Shown here: positions 9,854 through 17,348 of the stretch, one piece after another
How the letters are laid out: every line of letters begins with the position of its first letter
Numbering within the stretch: position 1 is the first letter of the stretch
Assembly (NCBI RefSeq): GCF_013376455.1
Contig: NZ_CP045504.1
Span: 3,803,001-3,867,000 of the forward strand
DNA length: 64,000 nucleotides
Source: Desulfolutivibrio sulfodismutans DSM 3696
GTDB lineage: Bacteria; Desulfobacterota; Desulfovibrionia; Desulfovibrionales; Desulfovibrionaceae
Direction of reading: 5' to 3'
Made by a program: the position numbers and the translations under genes
Notes under the pieces: generated by a model
The model's database searches: none
Told to the model about the DNA's origin: nothing
What the model saw: only the letters and a program-made list of their open reading frames with translations

Positions 9854-11208
9854 TATCCCCTTCCGCCACGCTCCACCACAAGGATGAGCGTGCGGTGCAT
9901 GCTGTGGCGCAACACCGCCCGGGTCAGGTCGTCCATTCCGTTCACCCGTTCCCCCCCGATGCCTAACAGCCGGTCCCCCGGGACCAACCCGATCTTTCCG
10001 GCCGGGCTGGCCTTTGCCACCTGGGCCAGGACCAACCCCTTGCCGCCGCCGTCGCGCACGGTGATGCCCCAGCGCGCAGCCGCCAGGGCCTCGGCCGTCT
10101 GCCGCTCGAATGGAGCGGCCCGGACCCCCACGGTGCGGCGGGCGCCGTCGTGCAGGATCTCCAGCGACACCTCCTCCCCGGCCGTGACGGTGCGCAAAAG
10201 CCCCTGGAAATGTTCGGCATCCTCAACCTTGGCCCCGGACGCCGACAGCACCACGTCGCCGGGGACGATCCCGGCGGCCTGGGCCGTGCCCCCGGGGGCC
10301 ACCTCCGTGACCAACAGCCCGGCAGGCTCGGGCAGCCCGAAATAGCGGGCCGTCCGTTCATCCACGCCCTGGCCGAAAAGTCCCAGCCATACGGGCGACA
10401 CCTTGCCGGTGTCCATGAGCTCGGTCACCACCCGCCGGGCCTTTTCCACCGGGATGGCGAAGCCGATGCCCTCGGCCCCGGCCCGGATGGCCATATTGAT
10501 GCCGATGACCCGGCCTTCGATGTTCACCAGGGGGCCGCCGCTGTTGCCGGGATTGATGGCCGCGTCGGTCTGGATGAGGTCGGCGTAGGCCGCGCCGTCC
10601 TCGGCCCGGAGCGCCCGGCCCACGGCGGAGATGACGCCCGTGGTCACGGTGTGGCCGTAGCCGTAGGGGTTGCCGATGGCGATGGCCGGTTCCCCGATCA
10701 GGATGTCGCGGGAGTCGCCCATGACCGCCTGGGGCAGTTTCGTCCCGCCGCGCAGTTTGAGGACCGCCACGTCGAAATCGGCGTCGGAGCCCAGCAGGTC
10801 GGCTTCGAAGGAGCGGCCGTCCTGAAGCACGGCGGTGATGGTCTCGGCCCCGGCGATGACATGGTTGTTGGTCAGAACCAGGCCCTTGGCCCCGTCGATG
10901 ATGACCCCGGAGCCCAGGCTCTGTTCCGTGTGCTTCCTGCCGGGGTTGCCCGGAAATTCGAAACCCGGGCCCATGAAATGGCGAAAGAGGTCGTCGGGGA
11001 AAAAATCGCCGCCGAAGGGTTCGGCCCGGCGCTGCACCACCTTGGCCGTGGTGATGCTGACCACGGCCGGGGCCACGGCCCGCACGGCCTGGACAGTTGG
11101 GGTCAGGCGGGCCGGGGAGACGGACGCCGGGGCGGCCTGGGCCATGGCCGCAGGGGGCGCGGCCGCCAGGCAGGCAAGGATCGCAGCGAGGAGGAAGGTC
11201 TTTTTCAT
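9832..11208 (-). CDS. Periplasmic serine protease, HtrA/DegP family
   Basis: An exported protease and chaperone of 458 residues for envelope quality control. A signal peptide covers about residues 1-25 (FLLAAILACLAAAPPAAMAQA). The trypsin-like domain holds the full triad: His in LTNNHVI, Asp in DFDVAVLKL and Ser in GNSGGPL. A PDZ domain follows (GLLVTEVAPGGTAQAAGIVPGDVV), and a second, more divergent one closes the protein (ASPAGKIGLVPGDRLLGIGGERV). The long frame reaching 11628 includes an unrelated N-terminus, so the ATG at 11208 before the signal peptide is used. It overlaps the converging glycosyltransferase by 22 bases. Confidence 0.93.
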   Translation of the reverse strand: MKKTFLLAAILACLAAAPPAAMAQAAPASVSPARLTPTVQAVRAVAPAVVSITTAKVVQRRAEPFGGDFFPDDLFRHFMGPGFEFPGNPGRKHTEQSLGSGVIIDGAKGLVLTNNHVIAGAETITAVLQDGRSFEADLLGSDADFDVAVLKLRGGTKLPQAVMGDSRDILIGEPAIAIGNPYGYGHTVTTGVISAVGRALRAEDGAAYADLIQTDAAINPGNSGGPLVNIEGRVIGINMAIRAGAEGIGFAIPVEKARRVVTELMDTGKVSPVWLGLFGQGVDERTARYFGLPEPAGLLVTEVAPGGTAQAAGIVPGDVVLSASGAKVEDAEHFQGLLRTVTAGEEVSLEILHDGARRTVGVRAAPFERQTAEALAAARWGITVRDGGGKGLVLAQVAKASPAGKIGLVPGDRLLGIGGERVNGMDDLTRAVLRHSMHRTLILVVERGGRGYYARITL

Positions 11209-11414
11209 GATGGGATAATGGCCCCGGAGGCGGGGCGGGTCGTGGCGGCGGTCGCAAAAACGCCCATGCGGCGTCCCGCGCCCGGCGCGCCGGTCGGAAA
11301 CGACGCCGTAAGAATAACCACCGGGGAGGCGGTGACAAGCCCGGAAACGGCGGGACGCCTCCGGTCGGGACAGGCTGCGGCCAGGCCCCGGTTCGGGCGG
11401 CGCAGGCTGTGGGG

Positions 11415-11870
11415 TCAGGAGATGGGGATGCGCCGCCGGATTTTCTCCGGCCCTTTTTTGGGCACGGTGATCTCCAGGATGCCGTCGGCCAGGATCGCCG
11501 TCACCGCGTCCCGGACGATGCCCGGCGGCAGGGCGAAGCGTCTGGCGAAGGGGCCGTGGGAGCGTTCCAGCATGCGGAACAGGCCGCTTGCGCCGTCGCG
11601 GGCCACGCGGCGAACGCCGCGAATCCACAGGGAGCGGCCGCGCAGCTCCACGGCCATGTCCTCCCGGGCCACGCCCGGGGCCTCGACGATGATCAGGAAG
11701 GCCTCCGGGGTCTCCATCACGTCGGCCGTCGGCGACCAGAGAAAACCGGATTCGACGCCGGGCTCGCGGCCCGGGAGCCCGGCCGTGCGGCGGGCGCGTT
11801 CCTCGGCCTGATCCCGCTTTGCCGCCATGTCTTCAAGCCCCACCCAGGGGGTCCAATTGAGCTTGCCCAT
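11415..11870 (-). CDS. Small heat-shock protein, Hsp20 family
   Basis: An ATP-independent holdase chaperone of 151 residues. The alpha-crystallin domain spans about residues 50-140 (ADVMETPEAFLIIVEAPGVAREDMAVEL ... ILADGILEITVPKK, given here in part). The C-terminal IXI-type motif IPI, which anchors oligomers, is present just before the stop. The N-terminus (MGKLNWTPWVGLEDMAAKRD) is aromatic and charged, as in other Hsp20s. The ATG at 11870 is taken as start. It stands between a Trm112-like gene and htrA on the same strand, which fits a protein-damage response. Confidence 0.9.
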   Translation of the reverse strand: MGKLNWTPWVGLEDMAAKRDQAEERARRTAGLPGREPGVESGFLWSPTADVMETPEAFLIIVEAPGVAREDMAVELRGRSLWIRGVRRVARDGASGLFRMLERSHGPFARRFALPPGIVRDAVTAILADGILEITVPKKGPEKIRRRIPIS

Positions 11871-11910
11871 AGGTATCGCCGTTTCTTCCGGAGAGCCGGA
11901 GTGTCGCAGG

Positions 11911-12138
11911 TTACGCGTCGCGGGCGTCTTTGGCCGAACGCTTTCCGGCCTTCCAGGCCTCGTCCGGGACGGCCTCTTCGAGGAGCATGATCGGGATGTC
12001 CTCGCGCACGGGATAGACCATGGCGCAGGCCGAACAGGCCAGGCCTTCGATGATGTCCGGGGCGGCCAAGCAGGGGGTGAGGTCGCCCTTGCATTTGGGA
12101 CAGGCCAGGATGCGCAGAAGTTCCGGGGAAAGGGCCAC
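11911..12138 (-). CDS. Trm112-family zinc-ribbon protein (UPF0434/YcaR-like)
   Basis: This protein of 75 residues carries two CxxC knuckles, CPKC near residue 13 and CSAC near 36, in the order typical of Trm112/YcaR proteins (LLRILACPKCKGDL ... LACSACAMVYPVREDIPIML). The yeast relative is an activator of methyltransferases, but the bacterial role is not settled. It starts with GTG at 12138, about six bases after AAGGAG. It is 40 bases upstream of hsp20 and probably shares its transcript. Confidence 0.88.
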   Translation of the reverse strand: MALSPELLRILACPKCKGDLTPCLAAPDIIEGLACSACAMVYPVREDIPIMLLEEAVPDEAWKAGKRSAKDARDA

Positions 12139-12218
12139 GCGACGCTCCTTCGGTGAGGTTTTTTCCGTCCTATAGTCGTTTCCCGCCCGGGGGACAAGGG
12201 AGGGGGAGAGGGCATCAA

Positions 12219-12486
12219 GGAGGCGTTGCTTTAAATGAGGAATATGGCCGGAATGCCGATGGTTGGTGAAGATCAGCGGGTAAACATCTGTATAGATATC
12301 AAGGCATAGTAATCTATTAATTTATATTAAAATTTGTTATTGACATAACAAGTCTCGTGTGTTGCTATGAAACCGTTGGATTATATATAAAAGTATATAG
12401 CTGGTAACAGTCGAGGGTTGCTCTACTTGCATCACATCCCAAGTCAAGGGACAAGTGTGTTGGCGTAAAGCACAAAGGAGAAATCT
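12219..12486. other. AT-rich leader region before the island genes
   Basis: Base composition falls sharply here from GC-rich to AT-rich. A possible promoter begins with TTGACA (12340-12345). A weak -10, TGCTAT, lies 17 bases on (12363-12368), and TATGAA at 12366-12371 overlaps it. AAAGGAG seven bases before the next ATG is a good ribosome-binding site. There is no open frame of note. Confidence 0.4.
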
Positions 12487-12948
12487 ATGGAATTATCGAA
12501 TAGTCAAGTTCTCAGGGCGGTTGTTGCGCTGTTTAAAAAAAGAAATAAATCCCAGGTGACGGATGAGTCGGTCAATATTAAGTTGTTTTGTACCGATGTG
12601 AAATACAACAGTATATCGGAAGAAGTTTTGTCAAATATTCTTGAAAATAACATCTGCCCATTTCATTTCGACCCTAATCATGAACTTAAGGATTGCGATG
12701 ATCATGCTTTGTACACAAAACTAATTTCATCAGCATGGGCTAGAAAAAAAGATTATGAACATGGACCAGCAGTAGGCATTATGATTGATACGAAACATGC
12801 CATGAATATATGTGTTGACTTCAAAGATGGTGAAGCAAAAGCTTTTGTCGTTGATACAACAAAAAAACCTACGTTATTTTTAGGAAAAATTGATCTGATA
12901 GAGTCTCAGATAATAAATGAATATCCAATAAGGCTTGTTTTGTTCTGA
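12487..12948 (+). CDS. Unknown protein with papain/transglutaminase-like Cys-His motifs
   Basis: The protein has 153 residues and no signal peptide. It is not securely recognised. It shows KDCDDHALYTKLI (Cys70), TKHAMNICVDF (His104) and FVVDTTKKP (Asp123). This order and spacing is that of small papain-fold or transglutaminase-like cysteine peptidases, including the C-terminal domain of MOA-type lectins. A catalytic triad Cys70-His104-Asp123 is my inference. Composition is AT-rich with AAA and AAT codons, unlike all neighbours, so it was probably acquired by transfer. It is followed after 12 bases by a lipoprotein gene of the same composition. A good AAGGAG supports the start. Confidence 0.6.
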   Translation: MELSNSQVLRAVVALFKKRNKSQVTDESVNIKLFCTDVKYNSISEEVLSNILENNICPFHFDPNHELKDCDDHALYTKLISSAWARKKDYEHGPAVGIMIDTKHAMNICVDFKDGEAKAFVVDTTKKPTLFLGKIDLIESQIINEYPIRLVLF

Positions 12949-12960
12949 GGATAGTGTAAT

Positions 12961-14100
12961 ATGAATATGAATAATGTTAGAGTGCTAGTCATGTTGTCGT
13001 TTGTCGTTGTTGGTTTGATTGGATGTTCGTCAAAAATAAGAGTAATGCCTTATGGTGAGACGAAAACAGGCATTGCTTTTAATCTGCCAAAAACACAGTT
13101 TCAGCTGAAGATTATATATACAAAAAGAACTTCAGAAAATTGCAAAGACAAAAATTCAATCAAGGTTGAGAAGCCACTGGAACTTACACCTCTTGTCGTT
13201 CCTGATCCACAGCATGCGTATGTTATCGATACATCGAAATTGGAAGCATCTTTTGTGGAGACTAAAAATTTTACTTTGAAATTAAACGAGGTTGGATGCA
13301 TCACAAGCATAAATGCTGAAATGAATGATAGGACCTCTGATGTTATCGCCTCAGCTGTAAAAATACCCATCAACGTAGCAAAAATTATTGCCGCTGCTGG
13401 GCACAAAGATCAAGATGCACAATGTATTGTTACAGTTGAAGAGATTGAAGTTGTAAGAATTATCGATCTTGAAGAACTTGAATTCAATAAGGACGATTCT
13501 GTATACCATGCTACGTATTCAGACATAAAGAAAGCGACATCTTTGTTTAATGGGATTGAGCCAGATGATGAAGTTAAACTTGAGTTTTATGCTTCTGAAA
13601 GTTTTTCACGTACAGAAAATGATTCCAAAGATACAATTCCTTGGAAGTACAAAAACAATATGAGTTATATTGATGGATTGCCGTATAGGCTTCCTGCCCA
13701 TGTCCGCGTTATTGCAAAAGTTTCGGGGCATGACACGAAACAAATGTCCTTTATGATCGCTCAATCTTCAAATGTTTGTTTTTTGCCTTTTTCCTCTAAA
13801 ATGTTTACTGAAAGAAAAATGGCAGCAAAATTTTCTCCTAGTACTGGTGGATTAACAGAGTATGAATTTTCAACGTCAAGTTCAGCTCAAAAGTTAGCTT
13901 CTACACTGGAAAGTGCAACTGGAAGTTTGGTGACGGGCGTGGATGAACTCCGACAGGCTAAAGCCAAAGCAATGATTGCTGACGTCAAAAATGAAAATGA
14001 TCTGCTGGCGGCAGAGAAGGATTTACTACAGAGCAGACTTGATCTGTATAAAAAACAAGAGGAAATGAATAAGTACCTTTTGCAGCAGTTGAATAACTAA
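12961..14100 (+). CDS. Unknown lipoprotein with C-terminal coiled coil
   Basis: The protein has 379 residues. A lipoprotein signal ends in the lipobox LIGC with Cys22 as the lipidated residue. The body (about 30-300) is rich in charged residues and beta-prone segments and has no recognised domain. A Ser/Thr-rich stretch (TSSSAQKLASTLESATGS) leads into a helix of about 70 residues (about 310-379) that looks like a coiled coil (AEKDLLQSRLDLYKKQEEMNKYLLQQLNN, in part). It shares AT-rich codon use with the preceding gene, is 12 bases downstream and must be cotranscribed. A membrane-tethered partner of the Cys-His protein is a guess. Confidence 0.65.
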   Translation: MNMNNVRVLVMLSFVVVGLIGCSSKIRVMPYGETKTGIAFNLPKTQFQLKIIYTKRTSENCKDKNSIKVEKPLELTPLVVPDPQHAYVIDTSKLEASFVETKNFTLKLNEVGCITSINAEMNDRTSDVIASAVKIPINVAKIIAAAGHKDQDAQCIVTVEEIEVVRIIDLEELEFNKDDSVYHATYSDIKKATSLFNGIEPDDEVKLEFYASESFSRTENDSKDTIPWKYKNNMSYIDGLPYRLPAHVRVIAKVSGHDTKQMSFMIAQSSNVCFLPFSSKMFTERKMAAKFSPSTGGLTEYEFSTSSSAQKLASTLESATGSLVTGVDELRQAKAKAMIADVKNENDLLAAEKDLLQSRLDLYKKQEEMNKYLLQQLNN

Positions 14101-14148
14101 TTTGATTAACTAGGATTTCTTTCTGACGGTTATGGTATTCATAAAGCC

Positions 14149-14191
14149 CACAAGGCTCCGCCGCCGCTCGTTGTGCTGGCGGAGCCTTGTG
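14149..14191 (+). terminator. Strong hairpin ending the AT-rich island
   Basis: Two perfect 14-base arms, CACAAGGCTCCGCC (14149-14162) and GGCGGAGCCTTGTG (14178-14191), enclose a loop of 15 bases. A short TTT follows. It stands 48 bases after the lipoprotein stop, right at the return to GC-rich DNA. Confidence 0.7.
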
Positions 14192-14355
14192 TTTCAGCCA
14201 TTTCCATAGCCACATCGCATGCGTGTTTTCTGCGGGGGCGACCGGGTTTCATCCCGCAGCCGCCAACTCCTTGCCGGGCGTTCCCTGCCCTATGGCCCTG
14301 TGCGACCCAGCCCCTACCGCTTCACAAACCCCCGGCCACGGGCTAGCATCCCCCG

Positions 14356-15213
14356 ATGCCCGGCATTGATCTGCACACCCACACCACGGCCTCGGACGGC
14401 ACGACGACCCCGCGCGAACTCATACGCCTGGCCGCCGAGGCCGGGCTCTCCGCCGTGGCCATCACCGACCACGACACCGTGGCCGGACTGCCCGAGGCCA
14501 TGGCCGCCGGGCGCGAGTTCGGGGTCACGGTCATCGGCGGGGTGGAGCTTTCGGTCTTCGACGGGCGGCGCGCCCTGCATCTGGTGGGGCTTTTCGTGCC
14601 GGAGTCGCCGGGCGAACTGGGCGGCGTGCTGGCCCGGGCCCGCGAGAAGCGTCACGACCGCAACCGGCTGATTCTGGAGAAGCTTGCCGCCCTGGGCATC
14701 CCTCTGGACTACGACGAGGTGCTGGCCCTGGCCGACGGAGCCGTGGGACGGCCGCACATCGCCGCCGCGCTCCAGAATTCCGGCCATGTCAAGACCATAA
14801 AGGACGCCTTCGAACGCTATCTCGGGGCTGGCGGCCGGGCCTACGTGCCCAAGACCAAGATGCCCCTGGCCAGGGCCGTGTCCCTGCTTATGGCCGAGGG
14901 CGCGCTCCCGGTCCTGGCCCATCCGTATCTGCTGCATGAAAAGGGCCGGTCCATGGAACGGCTTGTGGCCGGATACCGGGAGCAGGGCGTAGCGGCCATC
15001 GAGGCCTACTACAGCGAGCACAGCGAGTCCCAAACCCGGGAATATCTGGCCCTGGCCGCGAAATTGGACATGGGCGTCTCCGGCGGCTCGGATTTCCATG
15101 GCGCGGCCAAGCCCGGGGTGGCCCTGGGCCGGGGCCGGGGGCGGCTTTTTGTGCCGGAGGGCGTGCTTTCGGCGCTTGCCGCCCGGCGCGAAAGCCTGTT
15201 GCCGCGGCCCTGA
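14356..15213 (+). CDS. PHP-domain phosphoesterase (YciV/TrpH-like)
   Basis: A hydrolase of 285 residues. The PHP metal-binding motifs are complete: DLHTHTTASDGTTTP at the N-terminus, ITDHDTVAGLPEA near residue 36, GGVELSVF near 61, a middle insert, then VLAHPYLLH near 191 and GGSDFHGAAKPGVALG near 240. Enzymes of this group (E. coli RNase AM/YciV) remove nucleotides or phosphate from the 5' end of short RNAs and from 3',5'-bisphosphates. The exact substrate here is not shown by sequence. The ATG at 14356 gives the standard start MPGIDLHTHT. Confidence 0.88.
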   Translation: MPGIDLHTHTTASDGTTTPRELIRLAAEAGLSAVAITDHDTVAGLPEAMAAGREFGVTVIGGVELSVFDGRRALHLVGLFVPESPGELGGVLARAREKRHDRNRLILEKLAALGIPLDYDEVLALADGAVGRPHIAAALQNSGHVKTIKDAFERYLGAGGRAYVPKTKMPLARAVSLLMAEGALPVLAHPYLLHEKGRSMERLVAGYREQGVAAIEAYYSEHSESQTREYLALAAKLDMGVSGGSDFHGAAKPGVALGRGRGRLFVPEGVLSALAARRESLLPRP

Positions 15214-15314
15214 CGTGGCCTGCGCCTTCTGCCCTCCCGCACCCTCGCCAAAACGCCCTGCCGCTTAGGCGGCCGGGGCAGGCCTGCCGCGAAGTCCTCG
15301 AAGACGGCGAATCG

Positions 15315-15346
15315 GAAAAATCCGGCAAACCGGAGGGGGCTTTTTC
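15315..15346. terminator. Possible terminator between convergent PHP and HAD genes
   Basis: TCCGG and CCGGA pair around CAAA (15321-15334). The flanking GAAAAA and TTTTTC could extend the structure on either side, with a bulge. A T run follows on the plus strand. The GC stem is short, so confidence is limited. Confidence 0.35.
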
Positions 15347-15409
15347 TGTGGTGTGGCGGGTGCGTTCCGGATGCCGCCGCAGAGCTTGGGGCGGCCGGGG
15401 CGGGACGCC

Positions 15410-15880
15410 CTATGTACGCAGGGTCGCGACCAGTCGGGCGGGGTGGGTGAACACGTCCAGGGCGTTGCGGATGTCGGTGAACACGGCGTCGGCGGCCAGC
15501 ACCGCGTCCAGGCAGGCCCCTTCCGGGCCGATGACCGCCAGGCCCACGGCGCAGGCCCGCAGCATGAGCCGGTCGTTGCGGCCATTGCCGATGGAGGCCG
15601 TGGCCGAGAGCCCCAAGGACTGGACAAAGGCCAGCTTGGCCGCGTCCTCCGGGCCCGGGGACAGCACCGTGACCGAGGCCGGGAGTCCGGCCAGGGCCGC
15701 GCGCACCGTGCCGAAGGTGTCGGCCGTGATCACATGCACGGCCAGGCTGTCGGCCAGGGCCGCCAGGCGTTCGGCCACCCCGGGCAGGGGTGCGCCATCC
15801 AGGGCCAGGGTGCCGTTGTAATCCAGGACAAGATGGGCAAGGGACACGTCCCCCAGGCCCGGAATCGTCGTCGTCAACAT
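15410..15880 (-). CDS. HAD-superfamily hydrolase, soluble P-type-ATPase-like
   Basis: A small HAD protein of 156 residues. Motif I is LVLDYNGTLALDG, with the nucleophile Asp but Asn in place of the usual second Asp (DxNGT). This is typical of the soluble P-type-ATPase-like group. Motif III and IV elements follow as AASIGNGRNDRLMLRACAVGLAVIGPEG (in part). No cap domain is evident. The substrate is unknown. It lies downstream of the sigma-54 activator gene on the same strand, 58 bases away, and could be the last gene of that transcript. Confidence 0.82.
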   Translation of the reverse strand: MLTTTIPGLGDVSLAHLVLDYNGTLALDGAPLPGVAERLAALADSLAVHVITADTFGTVRAALAGLPASVTVLSPGPEDAAKLAFVQSLGLSATASIGNGRNDRLMLRACAVGLAVIGPEGACLDAVLAADAVFTDIRNALDVFTHPARLVATLRT

Positions 15881-15938
15881 CGTTTCTCCCTGTCAGGCCA
15901 TGCTGCGGCCCGTGTTCCGTTGTCGCTTCGGCGTTGCG

Positions 15939-17348
15939 CTAGCGTCTGGCCAGCCCGTACTTGCGCAATTTGTACTGCAGGGTGCGGCGGCTGATGCCCA
16001 ACAGGTCCGCCGTGCGTTCGCGGTGTCCGCCCGTGGCCCCCAGGGCCCGTTCGATGGCCGCCTTTTCCGCGCCTTCGAAATCCATGGGGCCGTTGTCGAG
16101 CACCACCGGGGGCGTCAGCGCGCGTCCCGGATCGGCCGCGCCAGGACCGCCGGGGAAATGCGGCGGCAACATCTCCGGCCCCAGGGTGTCCGACCGGCTT
16201 AAGATGAGCGCCCGCTCCAGCACGTTTTCCAATTCCCGCACGTTGCCCGGCCAGTCGTACATCGAAAGCCGTTCCAGAAAGGCCGGGGATACCCCGCGCA
16301 CCACCTTGCGGTTTTTCTCCCCCAGCTTGCGCAACAGATGTCCCACCAAAAGCGGCAGATCGTCCAGGCGTTCGCGCAAGGGCGGCATGCGCATCTCCAG
16401 GACGTTTAGGCGATAATAGAGATCCTCGCGGAATCGGCCGCTTTTGGCCTCGGCCGCCAGATCCCGGTTGGTGGCGGTGATGATCCGGGTGTCCACCTGG
16501 ATGGGCGACACCCCGCCCACGGGCTCCACAATACCGTCTTGAAGCACCCGCAACAGCTTGGCCTGGAGACCCGGCGGCATCTCGCCGATCTCGTCCAGAA
16601 AAAGCGTCCCCCCGTCGGCCAGGAGGAACCGGCCCGGCTTGTCGCGAAGCGCCCCGGTGAAGGCCCCCTTGACGTGCCCGAACAGTTCGCTCTCCAGAAG
16701 CTCGCCGGGCAGGGCCGCGCAGTTGACCCGGACCAGGGGCTTGGCCGCCCGGGGGCTGGCCTCGTGCAGGGCCTCGGCCGCCAGTTCCTTGCCGGTGCCC
16801 GAATCGCCAAGGATGAGCACCGTGGCCTCGCTCGGCCCCACCTGGGCGATCAGTTCCTTGAGCGTGCGCATGGCCGGGCTTTCGCCGATCAGCCGCGCCC
16901 CGCCCGATCCCATGCGTTGCCGCAGGGCCTTGTTTTCACGCAGAAGGCGGGAGTAATCCCGGGCCTTGTCCATGACCGCCGTGAGTTCGTCGTTGTCCGC
17001 AGGCTTGGTCAGATAGTCGAAGGCCCCGCGCTTCATGGCCGACACGGCCGAGCCCACGCTGCCATAGGCCGTCAGCAGCACCACCGGCACCGGTTCGCCC
17101 GAGGTGTCCAGGCGGGTGATGCACTCCAGGGCCTCCATGCCGTCCATGCCGGGCAGGCGCATGTCCAGGAGCACCACGTCGGGCTCCGACCCTGACTTGG
17201 CGCGGCGCAACCGTTCCAGGGCCAACTCGGCGCTGGCCGCTTCGTCCACCACCCATCCGGCGTCCGACAGGACCGCCCGGACCATGAGCCGATGGCCCGG
17301 TTCGTCGTCAACCACCAACACTCGTTTCTGCGCCGTTGCGTCAAGCAT
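15939..17348 (-). CDS. Sigma-54-dependent response regulator, ZraR/NtrC family
   Basis: An enhancer-binding activator of 469 residues. The receiver (about 7-125) has the phospho-Asp in VVLLDMRLPGMDG and Lys in LTKPADN. The AAA+ domain (about 145-375) has Walker A GDSGTGKE, the sigma-54 contact loop GAFTGA and Walker B GGTLFLDEIGEM. A Fis-type helix-turn-helix ends the protein (RTADLLGISRRTLQYKLRKYGL). All key residues are present. The ATG at 17348 overlaps the kinase stop by eight bases, so translation is coupled. A sigma-54 promoter upstream of the first gene of the set (21405-21421) is the obvious target. Confidence 0.93.
   Translation of the reverse strand: MLDATAQKRVLVVDDEPGHRLMVRAVLSDAGWVVDEAASAELALERLRRAKSGSEPDVVLLDMRLPGMDGMEALECITRLDTSGEPVPVVLLTAYGSVGSAVSAMKRGAFDYLTKPADNDELTAVMDKARDYSRLLRENKALRQRMGSGGARLIGESPAMRTLKELIAQVGPSEATVLILGDSGTGKELAAEALHEASPRAAKPLVRVNCAALPGELLESELFGHVKGAFTGALRDKPGRFLLADGGTLFLDEIGEMPPGLQAKLLRVLQDGIVEPVGGVSPIQVDTRIITATNRDLAAEAKSGRFREDLYYRLNVLEMRMPPLRERLDDLPLLVGHLLRKLGEKNRKVVRGVSPAFLERLSMYDWPGNVRELENVLERALILSRSDTLGPEMLPPHFPGGPGAADPGRALTPPVVLDNGPMDFEGAEKAAIERALGATGGHRERTADLLGISRRTLQYKLRKYGLARR

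Noticed and set aside
10150-11811. Plus-strand frame of 553 codons
   Set aside because: It is antisense to htrA and hsp20, which have complete active-site and fold motifs.
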